From Callaeas wilsoni (Eukaryota; Chordata; Aves; Passeriformes; Callaeidae), in the NCBI GenBank assembly GCA_013398955.1, contig VWPU01010332.1:1-64000 (forward strand): a DNA stretch of 64,000 nt, read 5' to 3'. The notes under the pieces were generated by a model. That model was not told where the DNA came from and ran no database searches. It worked only from the letters and a program-made list of their open reading frames with translations. The position numbers and the translations under genes were made by a program. Positions 24,321-38,900 of this stretch are shown here, piece after piece; the first letter of the stretch is position 1; each line of letters opens with the position of its first letter.

Positions 24321-25104
24321 CCAAGAAGAAAGTAATAATGTTTCCATCTTTTGTAAATAAATTTCAGATCTAAATTGTAAACCAAATGGGGATATTTATG
24401 TTCTCTGCACTGACATTATTTGTTCATTTTTAAGGAGTATGAAGTGATTAAAAGTAATAATGGTAAAAGAAAGAAGAAAGTACTTGATACTCAATGCTTG
24501 TACCAACTTCTGTGTGACTGAAATTCAGCATTAATCCTTTTTGATTCTGTTGAGAACCTCTGTTTATTTCATCATGCCTAGAAAATCAAGGAGGCTAATA
24601 GGCAACTAATTAAATATTAAGTCCCCACTCATTCTGCCACACATCAGTGACTGCTGAATAACAGCAAAGGTGGTGGGAGGGAAGAGAATACAAATAGCTG
24701 TTTAATGAAAGCTATCTGTTCAAGCCAGAACAGATATGGCTGAAATATTTGGTTATGGGAAGCCAGACACTTCCAGATCAGGTGCATGAAGAGCTGCTTG
24801 GGGACTGGAGTCAATGTGGAAAGCATCCCTTGCTGGGAATTTCAGTGGCAAACCTTGGCCTACAGAGTGGAGTAAATGTGGAGAGATAACCTTTTAACTT
24901 TAAGTGCTGGAGGAAGGGAGAAGGGAGAGAGGAATGGTTGCAGTGCTAAAGTATGTTCTGAGCAGGTACTGTGGGTAAGAAAAAAGCCCTCACTCAACTC
25001 TCCTGTGCATCTCTAAATGTGAGGATGTCGTTCTGTGTGTTTATATAACAACTTCCAATGAAATTAGGTTAAATAAATTAGTGTTGATAATGTTTTTCTT
25101 TTGA

Positions 25105-25491
<387 letters not shown>

Positions 25492-25618
25492 TGAAGCCAT
25501 CTTGTGAAGGAGTGGGATGTGATGTAGAATAGAGATGCTGAGGATGTGGGGATGTTTACTAAGTTATGAAGCTACTAAAAATCTACCAGCTCATTCAAAA
25601 TAAATCAAAATAACATAA

Positions 25619-25684
25619 AATAGATATAAAATAATTATATATATAAAGATTATATATATAGATATATAGGTATATATATAAATT
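25619..25684 (+). repeat. AT-rich microsatellite-like tract
   Basis: Imperfect (TA)n with TATATATA runs separated by AAGAT and GATATAGG interruptions. It lies about 150-210 bases downstream of the second alternative exon. Confidence 0.85.
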
Positions 25685-26099
25685 ATTAAACTCACCTCTT
25701 AAGTCTAAACACACCTACATAGGAACTGCACCACAGTCTGTAGTGACTGTGATGGCAGCAAATATAGGTGTGTGGAAACCTGCTTTCTCAGGTTTCATTA
25801 GCTCTGAAGAGACAGAGGAATGGCTGGAGCTCAGCTGTGGGTTTCCCTGCCAAGTGCATCGTATTTGAGTGTGTTTTAAACTGCATGCTGAATTATCTGC
25901 TGCTGCAGGAATTGGTCTTGTTTAACTGAGATAGATCTCTGTGAATTGCAGCCACATCAGTCACAGCAGTAAGTGTAAACCTTGAGTCAAATGACTAGAA
26001 CGTGGGTATAAGACAGGTATTTTGAGGTTAAATTAGTACTAGGAAATGATGGGATTCTACCTGACTGAAATTTGTATTTTGACTGAATGCAAAGAACAG

Positions 26100-26350
26100 A
26101 CAAAAAAAAAAAAAGTCAGATTTTCATTTTAAAAATTGCCAAAGTATAAGATAAACAAAATCAAACTAAAAAAAAAAAGAAAATTAACGTTTTCACCCAA
26201 TTTTTTTTTAAAAAAACATTTTAGTCTAGAAGTCTATCAGTCTATTAACTTTTTTCAATATTTGCTAAGAAAACTAAAAAAAAAGTTCTGATTCCATTTA
26301 AAAAGATGCTGAGTTTTTTAATCTTTTTCAAAAGTGAATAAAAAAGATCA
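26100..26350 (+). repeat. A/T homopolymer-rich low-complexity sequence
   Basis: Several A runs and T runs of 8-13 bases cluster here within AT-rich intron sequence. No coding or element signature. Confidence 0.7.
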
Positions 26351-29300
26351 GTTTTTTATTCAAGCTTACATAGACCTGATATGGGGGTTAATCCACAGAG
26401 GTGTTTTTGACAGATTTATCATAATAACATGATAAGCCTATAATAATTATTAGGTGCTCGTATCTATGGCACTTTTGAAGAAATTGCGATGTAGTTGCAC
26501 AGCTCTGTTTTCCAGAGATTCCTACACAGCATGCAGGTCTTTCTGGATTTGCTGAAGCCAGAGGCAATAAAGGTGCTTGGCTTCCTATAGGACTGAGATC
26601 TTGGTAATTAATAATGAACTTGCTACACACTTGAAGTAAAACAAAAAAAGTAGCTTTTTATAAAATGAAATAGATACTGCCTTGCAAGCCTTGCATTATG
26701 AAGGAAGATCTTTAGCCTGATTTATGTATTTTGTTTAATATTAATTTAGGTTCAATTGTAATTCATGCCATCACTGTAGTAAGTGGTGACTAAAGAATGT
26801 GGGAACACAAATCTGCTCCTAAATAATTTTATTTAAAAAACCCACCCTGTTATTTAATGTTTGCTAGAGATAAAAGGCAAATTATTGCTAGGCCAGATTT
26901 TCTTTAACATTGTGAGAAAGACCTTGCTATAAATGACAAGCTGTAACATACCGAGCTATAAAACAAACAGATAAGTTAATGCTTTAGACTATGTATCTAA
27001 TATTTTAAAAGCACCTTAAAAGAAAACTAAAATAAATTTTAAAATGACAGGGAAAAACATATCAGGATTTAACATAATCATCAACAGACTTAATTTTCAT
27101 TATTTTTGGAAAACATTGTTTTCCTGAGTTTAAAGGATTCTGAGAAGATAGCTATGGATGCAGCATTTTCACTCAGCCATGTCTGTTGATCCTAGCGTGT
27201 AGAGACATCAGCATAGCAATAAGTAGCAAAAATCCTGCACGTCACTAGCTTTACAAGATGGCATTCAATGAAAATATTTGCACGACCTAATGCTGATTGC
27301 ATTAATTAGACTCCATTGCTTTGATTAAATCCCCTCATTGCATTTTACCTTCTATCAAATATGTTAATGTGCACCTTTCCAATGTTCATTAACACATTTT
27401 GCTGAAAACAGCCAAACATTCAAGTAGATGGAAACAAAGACGATTGGCTTTCTTATTTTGCTTTGTTCATTATATCTGCTGAAAGTGTGAAAAGATTTCT
27501 CTAAGATGTTTTTCAATTATTTGATATTGATTTTCTTAATGCTGTCACTTCTTTAATGACCATTGTGACTAGTTTTAGGAGTCTGCTCTGAGAGGCAGAC
27601 ATCAATTACTGTTTCAACTACTTTGCCTTTCTGAAATAGATATAATCATGTGGTAAAATTGTTGGCATCCCTTGTGATAAATAACAAGTTTGTTTGACTC
27701 CTAGGAATCATTTTTCCCTATAAAATGCTCTTGATGGTTTTGACATAAAACTAAATGATTCATTTAAAAGCCTGGATTGCAAATTCGATAGAGACACTCC
27801 TGTCTCAGAGGAGGGGAATGCTTAGTGAAACCATGTATATACACTGAAGGGACATTATCAGAATATAACTTGGACCATCTACAGCAGTTCATTGGAAACT
27901 TGAGAGATGAAAACTTGCTCAGAGAAGCTTTCAGTAGGAGAAATTAACATGGCAAAGAGGATTACAGTCCCAGACCTACTAAATTCAGTAAGCCTGGTTC
28001 TCAGTAACATTAGCAGGAGTAGTTTCTGTTCTGTGGTTAAGACACAGAGTACAGGATAAAATTCCTCCCTATGTGAAAGGCCAGCACAAGTCCAACGTCC
28101 AGGATGCTCTTCTAAAAGCTAAAGCATTACATTAAGAAATAAAACAGGATTTTGTGCTGATTCAGATGGATGAATTCCATAGACTCTTCATGAGATGTAT
28201 TCCCAAAGATCTAGAGAAACAAAATGCAGATGTATCTGTCTTTCTGCTCTATAATGCACTATGGGACAGTATCCCAATAGATTATTTTTCCTGCAAAAGA
28301 AATGTTTTTCTTCCTTATTAAATGCTATATATTGTACCAAAATGAAAATTGTAAAAAAAACGGCCAGAGTCAAGATGATATAGTTGCAAGTTTTCTTCAT
28401 TGATTTATTTGTCTTTAATTTAAACCCTAACTTGCAAAGAAAGTGAAAAAGATGTTCCTGAATAACTTCACTGAATACAACAGTTATGCCAGTAAACTCT
28501 GCATCTATTTTTGGAAGTATTTACACATGCAGTATTCAGCAGAAAATTCACTGTACAACATGACTGCAGTTGAGTATCACAGATGAGTAATCTACATCAG
28601 CCTGGGCAGCATCCCAAAGAATTCAGATGTTCAGTGTGCCTAATGACCAGGATTTTTTAGCTATGAGCTGTAGGAGAAGTTAAGAGTGGTTTGTACATTG
28701 ACAAGCTAATTGTTAATTACAGAAATGACTAACTGTGAGCACGTTATTATTGTCGTTATGCCCTATAATCAATGACTGACACTAGGCAGCGGGTTCTCTG
28801 TCAGGATAAATGATTCAAACTCCAGTTGTGTTTTGAGTACTTATGTTAGCAGAAAAAAATTACCATTTCTTAATTTTAAAAACTTTGCTCTGGCTGGCTG
28901 TATGATACTATCTCCCAGCTAGAGACACCCCCCCCACCCTCATAATTACAAATAAGCTTATTAGATCCTGATTAATTCACATGTATGCTTTTAACTAAAT
29001 AAAAGGCTCCCACTGAAGTCATTGAGGACACATGGCTTGCTTATGCCCATAGGTAGCCAAGTGCTTTTTCTGTTGCATGGCCTTGGAATAGCTCATCAAA
29101 CCACTACTTTTCAGTTAGCGTTCATATTTAGGATTTAGAGAGAGAGATAGAGAGTAGTCTTTTTGGCAAACCCCTCCTATTCTTGGAAGGCCGGCTAAGT
29201 CTGTTTGTTTCAGACTCCCAACTCAACTCCTGGGCAATCCCTGCTGTCAGAGGGGAAGATGGGAGGAAAGCTAAGACCTAAGACAGGTGCTGGTTCAGAG

Positions 29301-32163
29301 ACAGAAAGCAGCACTGAACAGGGCAGGGGGCTCCCCTGCACTCCTCCTGAACTCCTCCTGCCACAGCAGTGCTTGAGACCAAAGGGATCCAGAGCTTTGC
29401 TCTGGGCAGTGGATCTGGATTTGGATTTGCTGAAAAATGATATCTGTCTACATTCCTATAGTACAAACTAAGTATATCTGTGGATCAAGTCCCTAAATCT
29501 TCAGATAAAGTTACTAAGTCTAATCAGATTAATATTCTTTCAGTATGTTTGTATTACTCTGATCTTACGGCTTGAGAACAGAGGAAAACTGTTTATCTGA
29601 GTTGCCTTGAGCTATTGCTGACACTGGTATTGCATCTGAGATTGAATCTTCAGGTCCATACTCCTTGTTCAGAGCAGTGGTGCTGTCAGAAAGAATTTGC
29701 AGAGTAGGTGTACTTGTGGTTGTGTAGGAGTGCTTTACTACAGTCCACCCACTCCTACCCTCAGGACCTTGTAAAATACACACTCTAGTCTGCCTCAGCT
29801 CCATGTTGTTCTACCATTCTCAAGAGAATTTTCCTTCAAAACATAGTTAACAGTGTTAGCTCAGAAAAAGTAAATTCAAAATTCTGCAAATCATTGGGTC
29901 TGACTGTATAAACACACATCCCTCTCAACTGCTTATACAGCAAGCACTGGAGAAAGAAATAATGCTGTTCTTGTGATGTGCATTTTTACATTTTTATTTC
30001 TCATAAAAATATCTACACATATATATGCAAAGCCTATTAGACGTAAACAAAGGTTTCAGTTCTGTTTTGCTTCTAAGAACAAAGCTTGCAGAGGGAAAGT
30101 ATTTCTAAATGTATTGATGTGATGGTTCTGATATATTTATGAAGGGATATATTGAAAAATATAGTGTAATCTTATTAGCACTATTTATGATTTTGGTATA
30201 ATATATATTATCATATGCAATCTCTTCTAAGAATGAAGATTTTTCAGACTGTTTTTTATTACCTCAATCACCAACCACTGAAGTTAATCAAAGCAATTTT
30301 TTAGATATTTCTATACAATTTACTGCTCCGACTTATTTATGATTTCTGTGTCATGGGAGGAAAAATCCCTCTGCTTTCCGTAGACGTCATTATGTATCAT
30401 ATTACAATGAGGAATTAAAGGCAGTCTCACAACTAGTTGTAGCAATTTTATTCTATCAGCTGTTGCTCCTGCCTTCTTTTCTGCAGAATTAGAATCTATG
30501 CATTCCTGGATTTATAGCTAAAGCTGTCCCATATAAACTCTGAGACATGTGTATGCTTAAAGACATATATAGTATTAAAGACATATTACAAACATAGGAC
30601 ACTCTCAGTTTCTAAATGAAGAAATAAGGGATTGTATGATTATGGATGGTGTATCCTCACAAGATGTGATGACATTTTATAAGCTTAGAACTGCAAGCAG
30701 CTATTTGATATTTAAATGTCTGAAATAAGATCATCATAAAAAGTACAATGACTTGTGAAAAACAGACACAGGCTTTTGTAAGTATCTTTAATAAATGCTA
30801 TTCTTGAGCCCTCTCTCAGATCTGTCTTCCTCTCATTAGTCAACATTCCTGTTTTGAATCACATCTACCCAAGAGCAAAATGAAAATGAAAAATAAAGAA
30901 AGAAAAGTTATTCACCTACTGAGATTGTAAAGCATCTTCCCATTGAGTTCAAAACCTGCATCAGTTTGGATGTCAGGGCAGCAGCACACCTCACTCCCAC
31001 TCCAAGGAGCAAAGGGGGCGAAAACTGATGCTCAGAGGGGCTTGTTCAAAGAGTCTGCACATTGGACAAGCTGCTTTCTGCAGCTCTGATCAGAGTGAGA
31101 ATATTTATCTACCTTTCAAGGGTGATAAGTTCTTTTCTATGCAGTTCAGTTACCTAACACCCGGTCAGCTCATACATTTTCCGGGTCAAAAGCACAGTGC
31201 TGCCTTTTTAATGTACAGCCACTACCATAAAGCAAATCCTAAATGTTAATGCTTTGTACTGTCAGCAGAATTATTTGATAAAGCATTCCTTCAGGTAATA
31301 TAATCAATACAAATATTATTAAATATTTTTCTTTTAGAAGAAGAGTAGATGGTATTTCTAAGAGAGTGTTCACAAACAAATTAAAATAGTAATTTCAGAG
31401 AGATGAAGATCTTATTTGCTGACTTTGGAAACCTGGGATAAGGAGAGTAAACATTTGCTTCTTTCCATTCACTGTGGAGAGTTTAGAAACTAAAAGCCCT
31501 TTTCCCATAGTTCTTGACACAGTGTTAATGTTGGTTCTAAATGAACCTCTAAGTAATTGCTGCCGTTCCCAGCTGTGACTAGAAAACCACCAAGAAGGCC
31601 AATTTTAATGGGATGCAGACAGGGAGGAGTAAATGACGGAATATACACAGAAATCATACAGTAAATAGGAAAAGGAAACAAATAGTAAATAAGAAGTGGT
31701 GATTTAATTTCTTCTATACAATCTTGTCTTTGCTGGAATTAAAAACTATTCATGAGTAAATTAGACATAAATGACTTACATATTGGAATCAATTTATTTA
31801 ATTTGGTAATTATAGAATCTTTGATGAAATTGTATATATTTAGCTGTAATGATTTTTGAATTTCCAAATCTCTCAGTTAATCCACAACATTTGAAAGAGG
31901 GTTATATTTAATAGTGGAGATTGCAGTTAATATTTTTCTCATCACTGAAGGAATTTTGATTTGAAAAATGTACCAGTTGTGTTTGTTTGGTTCAATGCAG
32001 CATTTTGACAACTTTATTTTCAAATGACAGCTCTGATGGTCAAAAGATCACACAAATGTTTGCTGTAATGCTGGTACTGCAATAAGTCTAAGAACATAAA
32101 GCAAACTAAAGTGGGCTTCCAGTTTTGGTGGCTTAGTAACCTTTTTACATGACATTTCTGTAG

Positions 32164-32388
<225 letters not shown>

Positions 32389-35300
32389 TAAACCAGTTAA
32401 TTTTACTTTTTCTCTCTTCATCCCTTTCTTTCCCTCCCTGTTTTTCTGGATTCAATGTACATGTTTAATTTTTATTGTCCCATATGTACAACCAAAATGA
32501 GACTTAGTAATAGCAGAATAGAAGGAAAATTTTCCTATGTTTCTTTGCTAGCATTTTACTTTTTGCAAAATAGTCTCTAAGTGGCACAGCGGTACTTCGT
32601 GGTCTTGTTGAAAACTTGAGGCTGTCTAGAACTTTAATGGTATGCCTCAGTAATTGCCATTAGCATTAGCTCAAGTCACTCCTCTTGCAAAGAGGAAATC
32701 ATCTCTTCAGTAGTCTGTGGGTTGCAATTTAAAAGTAAGGGAGAATATTATTTTAAATGACTGCTCAACACTTTAAGTAAAAACGTACTTGAAATGCAAT
32801 AAATTTGGCATGCAAGTCACTGGCTAATTGGATGTATCTAGTCACATTTTAAAAAATACAACCCGGAACTATGGAAAGCATTTGTTTTTAATACTGAGTG
32901 CATTGAAGTGTGTGTCATGTGACTAGATTTAGCTGAATTAATAAACACTGACAAAATATGATTTGATATGACCTGATGAAATGGGACATGAGCAGAAAAA
33001 CAAAATTGCATTCCACAGGCATAAATAGCAGCAAATAACCTGCAGTATTCATTTAACATCCAGCTTACTGTGAGCCATTAATTGCTTAATAGAGGTAGCC
33101 AAAGACGCAAAACACTCTATTATTGCTCTTAGGATTGTTTAAAATGAAGTAATTACTGGGGGTTTTTTCTTCCTGGAATGCTTCTTGGCTTTTGCCTTTC
33201 TTGCATTGTGGAAAGTAAACATGATAGTATTTGTTTAACAGGTTGTTTAGTGAATTTGCTCATCTGTAAAGCAGATTAGTTTAGAAGGCAGTTATTTTTG
33301 ATGGGGTATTCTGGTTTTGACTGCATTTTCATTAAGGAATTACTATTGATCCAGGCTCGGGATAGCTGTGTTCTTTAGGATGTTATAAATAAATATTAGC
33401 ATGGAACTTCATCCACTTACCTAATTCTTGTGGAAATGCCTTGATAAGAGCCCAGTAATATTTGGACAGATGAAGCAGGGTTACTCAGCGGGGTTTCAAA
33501 TTGCTGTACCTGAAGTGTTTGAGAAAAATGAGAGGATGCAAGGATGGTACCAGCAGTAGCAGAGTGATAAATATGCTGTCACTTACAAATATTTCCTGTT
33601 TCACCCTGAGAAAGAAATGAATGCATCTGTTTGTTTGAATGACATCAGACACCATCTTATTGGAGGAAACAGTGCAGTTGGGTGCTGTTCTGAATGCAGA
33701 TGGATCGTTTTCCTGACATTTGCTCATGCGGCAAAAGTGATATTTTGAGCTGCCATATCACATTTGTAAAATTCCCACACCTAAATGCAAATTAATTTGA
33801 AGCAGAGTAAGCAGTATTCCAAGAGAGCACTAAGCAAAGCTCTTTGCTTCTCATTTGTATCGCACAGCAGTAACAGAGGCTTACCCAGCACCTCTAACAT
33901 GGCATATAATTTTTTAACACTTTACAGTGAAGAAAACTTTCTGGAGAACAAAAACTTGAAATCAGGAGCAATTAGAAAAACTTGTCTTTACTCTCTAGAT
34001 ACTGTGCTGGATACTTCTGTTCGATGTCAGCTGCTTGTAGTTGTGCTGTGCAGAAACAAACAAGAATATTTTAGTGATTGGTTTCAGTACATTGTGAATG
34101 TTCACTACTGCACCAATAGCACTTTGCCTGTTGCTGAGATATTTAACATTTAGCATTTAGTGTGCTTTAGGTGTTTAAAGTACTTCACAAATGTCTCTGG
34201 CATGTAGCAGGTAGGCTGTTTTGTCATATTTCCAAATTTAACCAAATCAAGATCAAATTAATCTTGCATAAATACAAACTGTTCTTTGCATAAAATGAGT
34301 TTAGAAGTGCTCCTGGTAATTAATGGGCAAGAAGCAAGGCGTGTGTATTACATGGCAGTGGTATCCCTCTTCCCTATATACTGCACCAAAAACATGAAAA
34401 TTCACCATGCAGGAGGCTGAACTGGCTTGTGCTGTTAAATGCTCTCTCTCAGAGGCCAAACCTGCCCTTTCTGAGCAGAACTTGGAAAGTCACCTGGAAC
34501 AACAGCTCGTGGTCCCTATTTTACTAAAATGAGACATTTGGTGTAGGATATGAGTGCTCAGAAAAATCCTGAAAGGGTGAGTGAGGGTCTGGGCCGTGTA
34601 TCATCTCCGCTGCAGTGCTTGGCAAAGGGAATTCTCTCACCATGGTAAGCATGAGGCTCTTCGTCTTTCTCTTGTATAGTTGGTCAAAGAAACAAACCTA
34701 ACACAGCACAGAAGAGGCATAATGTAGATTTCCATCAGAGTTTGCCTTATAATCGTGATGCTCATGCTTGCAAATTCCTACAACTATATTTAATTCCCTG
34801 GGAGTTGTTACAGAAAATAAAAGTTGATGGTTGATGTACCCACCTCTGAATCATAACTTCAGGAATCCAACCCCATTTTTATGTGTTTGCTGCATGGTCA
34901 GGTGGTTACCTTGATACCTGTTTTGATCTCAGATAGCATGCTGTATACAGACACAGGCTCTATAGCTGGGTGACTGGTCTAATCCTTTGGGTGCTGCAGG
35001 GAAAACTAGAACCTTGTGGAGGGAACCTAGAACTACTTAATATTGCAAATATATTCTATTGCCACTGGAGATGTAGCAACAGCTCTTAGAGGCACATGTA
35101 TTTTGAGAAGTCTGCAATTACAGCAAAGTTATATTCAGCAAGCAACTTCACTTTAGTCAAGACCAGTCTCAGTTCCGCTCCTGTATAACAGTTGAAAAAC
35201 TGTTAAATAGCTATAACTTTAATTTTAAAGCACTCTGTAGAGAGCAGCCAACAAGAAATGTTTGTAATAGTAGTGTTCAATAAATTAGTTTGTGCTTATA

Positions 35301-35933
35301 TTGTATGCTGAAAAAACAATCAGAGTTCAAGTCATAACCTACACAATGTCACCCCCTAGGTACTTATGACTCATCTGCTCCCAATCCTTGACCGATTTCT
35401 GCATGGATTGGATTTTGAGCAGGGTTCTGCACTTGGAAAGCGTGGCAGCACAGTGTGATGGTACCAAAAATCCTGTTCCAGGCACTCACATTCTTAATGA
35501 CACCTGCATTTTGCATTGCACACCCCACTGCACGGGCTTTATGTTCCAGGGACAAGGATCGTGTCCTCTCGGGCCCCCTGAGGACACCTGGGACATCAGG
35601 AAAATGCTAAATAAACTCACTGAAGGCTTTATATTCACTCCGAGCCACCCATTTGTGCTACCTGATTCCCACAAACTCATTTCAGGCTGCCAGCCAGCTC
35701 AGAATATTAGCATCTGCCTAAAAGCTTATTTTAGCAAAGTGATAGAAAGTGGTTTTATTTAAGGTTTGTGGAATTTTTTTCTGCATTAATTGCCTCTTTC
35801 TCTTTTTAATATTTTCAGTGCATCTCAACCATATGAGATTGATTCAGAAGGTGATATAATTCAACCTTAATATTGATCCACAGCATTGAATCTAGAATAT
35901 ATTGGTCAGGAAGGTAAAAGCATTGTAACTATA

Positions 35934-35954
35934 TTTTTTTTTTTTTTTTTTTTT
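35934..35954 (+). repeat. Poly(T) run, 21 bases
   Basis: An uninterrupted run of 21 T. It could be the tail of an inserted retroposed sequence on the - strand, but no recognisable body adjoins it. Confidence 0.9.
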
Positions 35955-38900
35955 ACTTGCTGCTCCAGAAAACACTCTCAGTTTAGCTTTGCTCTGAATT
36001 GTAGTGCCAGTGTATTTAGCCAGAAATAGTTACAAAGCAGATTACTACATATTTTTTAAATATGAGAAGATTTTAGAATGTGTTGCATAATTTGACAAGA
36101 GAGGCACTTGAAATTCTAGGGAGAAGATCTGTGCAAATTCACAAATTACATTTCTTCCCCTATTTTTGCTATTCCTGTTCAAAGAGCAATTAATTACCTA
36201 GGAAGAATTTCCTCAAGTCTTTCAAAATATCTGTTTTCCTGTCTTTCTTTGTCTTCCCAGTGCCAGAATTGTTAGTTATGTGGACAATTAGTTCCTTGCG
36301 GTTTCAACTATTGACCTAGTTTTAATTGTATATGTTACTATGGCTGAGGGCAGAGTGTCTGCTAGAAAAGCACTTCTGTGCTGTAGGGCACTAGGAAACA
36401 GAGAAAGCTCAAGCTATTGGATTGCTTTGTTTGTGTAGCTGTTCTGGGAATGGTTACCAGCCCTCCATTCCACAACAAGTAGCTGACGGGGGGAGCTGGT
36501 ACATCCCAGAGCGCTCACCTGCTTATGCAAGCCAAGAGAAGTGTGTGTGAAAACAGTACCTCTATTTGCAACGCTGCCTCCCACGCCAGCTGCCTTGCTC
36601 AGGGATTTCCAAAACCAGCTCTTCCAAGTGTGGCCATAGTGCTGAGGGACAGAGCACTGAGTCAAGTCCCACCTGCACCCCCGTGACCTCATACACCACT
36701 TGGGGTTAGATCAGGAGTTATGACTGCCGTGTCCGTCACAAAAATCATCAGAAGTAATCCACAGCACTTATATAATCCAGTTTTTCTCAGAGAAACTTCT
36801 GTGTTTTGTAGTCTTCTCTGTACTCGTGTTCTTTGCCCTATGGGAAAGAAAAGCAGATGAAGGAAATACATAGGTAGCACTGCTGGTCCCTCTGCAACAG
36901 ACTGCTCATGGCAAAAAGTTCACTATCCTCCTGAAATATATTGCTTTTAAATAAGGTACGATCTCTGATTTTTTGCATGGCTACTATAGAATATGTTGCC
37001 ATGCTGCAGTGAAATCAGGTGTAGGTTTTCTAAAACAATTTTAGGGTACAGACTTTATCAGCTAAATGATATTGAGGATCCATTTATACCCATTGTATGT
37101 AAATCATCCATGTCACAGCACAGTCTAGCCTGGCAGAGTGGTAGAAAATTTTATGTTCTACAGCTCTGTGTGCATTCTGTGCTTTAATTTGATGACTTCA
37201 ATTTTATTTTACAACCTAGTGTTGGGATTTAAGAGGATTTGGACTTTGCTAGTAGCATTGTCTTTCCATGTGACAGATTGGCAGAGGTGGGATCATGGAG
37301 ACGTTTGTCATGATTGACATGTCTGTTTGCTTATTAAACTCCCACCTCACACAAACATATCTATTACCTCAGGTCCTATCAGAATAACACTGGTATTGAC
37401 AAGGTGGCAATTTTCCTTTGGAAGTAAATGTCAATAAGCACAGGGACCTTTTCATTGAAAATTATTTAATTCTTGCATTGGCAAAACTTTACACTACCCC
37501 ATTCTAACTGCCCTGACTTTCTGAAAGCATAAAATGTCTTCATATACCTTAAAGTAAATTTTCTACATTTAACCAAAACATTGAATAATAGCTAATGGAA
37601 ATGCTAACTGAAATAGAGAACATCTAAAATATTTTGGTGTTTGACAGCTAGTATGTACTGTAAGCTGAAGCCTTATAGAGCTACAATCACTAAACTTCAT
37701 TATGCTGCACAACGTTACTGGGACACAGACACTTCCGAAATTGTGGCTGTATGCTATGTGAATCCAGTGAATTTGACAAATTTGTCTTCCCATAAGCATG
37801 ATTACAATAATAACAATGGTTTCAGAAGCTAAAAAATTGCAGCCTTTTGTGGGACAAGCAGCCGTTCTCATTATGGCTGAACAAAATGTCCTTGGATTAT
37901 CATTAGCTCTATGTTTTTCACCCTTCCATTTTCTTTCCTTTTTGCCCTTACTCCTGCCTCTTCTTCCAGCCCCACTCCCCTTCCTTTTGGGGCCTTCTGA
38001 ATAAATGAACTCAAGTTCTTCTCATCCTTTGGGGTTTTTTCCAAATACTCTCTTAACTGCATCACCTGCACCCTTCTTTCTCATTCCCTCCCAATCTACA
38101 AATTCAGTCTGAGCATCTAACCCCAGGTTTCCAATACCCTTACTTTTCTGTTGTATCTAAAGTACTTGCTTTGCATAACAAATAATAAAATCTACTAAAT
38201 AAATAATAAAGCCTAATATGGGTACTTTGTTATGCAACTAACATAGCTATTGTGAAAACCCCATTGATTATACTGCTTTAGAAAAGAATAATTTACAATT
38301 TAATGACACAAAATTAGTTGCTTTTCACTTCATAAGGCTTTTAAAGCAAAGCAGGGATACGGGCATTATATCTGAGCATGTACTGCCTCACTTCTTCCTC
38401 TAATGCCACGCACATCCCCAGAGGAGGCATGAGAGCACTGGAGGTAAATACAAACACCAGAGGGGAGCTGCTTGGACCGAAGGACAATGCTGCCAGGAGA
38501 ACAAATGGCTCTGAACTCATCATAAGTAAGCTCGCAGAGGAAGTTACAAAGTTTACAACCATATACACCTTGAATTCCTGCAACACTATTCCAACAGAAA
38601 TGGAGACTCACTAGATACTGTGAAATGAACTTTGATCATTTTTGAAAGCGTTGAGAGAATGTGACTCTGGGTGATAGCAGATGATCAGATTTGATGGCAC
38701 GAAATGTCACTTCTACAGCCCCATATTCCTGTGTCTCAATTAAAAAAGAAGACTTAGTTCTAAATAAAAAAGTGAGAAATGCTGCTGGAGACCAGTTTGT
38801 ACACATGAAGTTGATCTTGGCTGGCAGGATCAAAAAATACTGGCAGGTGGCTACTTCTGGATACCTGTGCCAACGGGATGGTTGCACAGCCAATACACGT

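Noticed and set aside
38341..38614. About 80-codon frames open on both strands
   Set aside because: No known domain, no splice-site context and no expression evidence; more likely a chance stop-poor patch.
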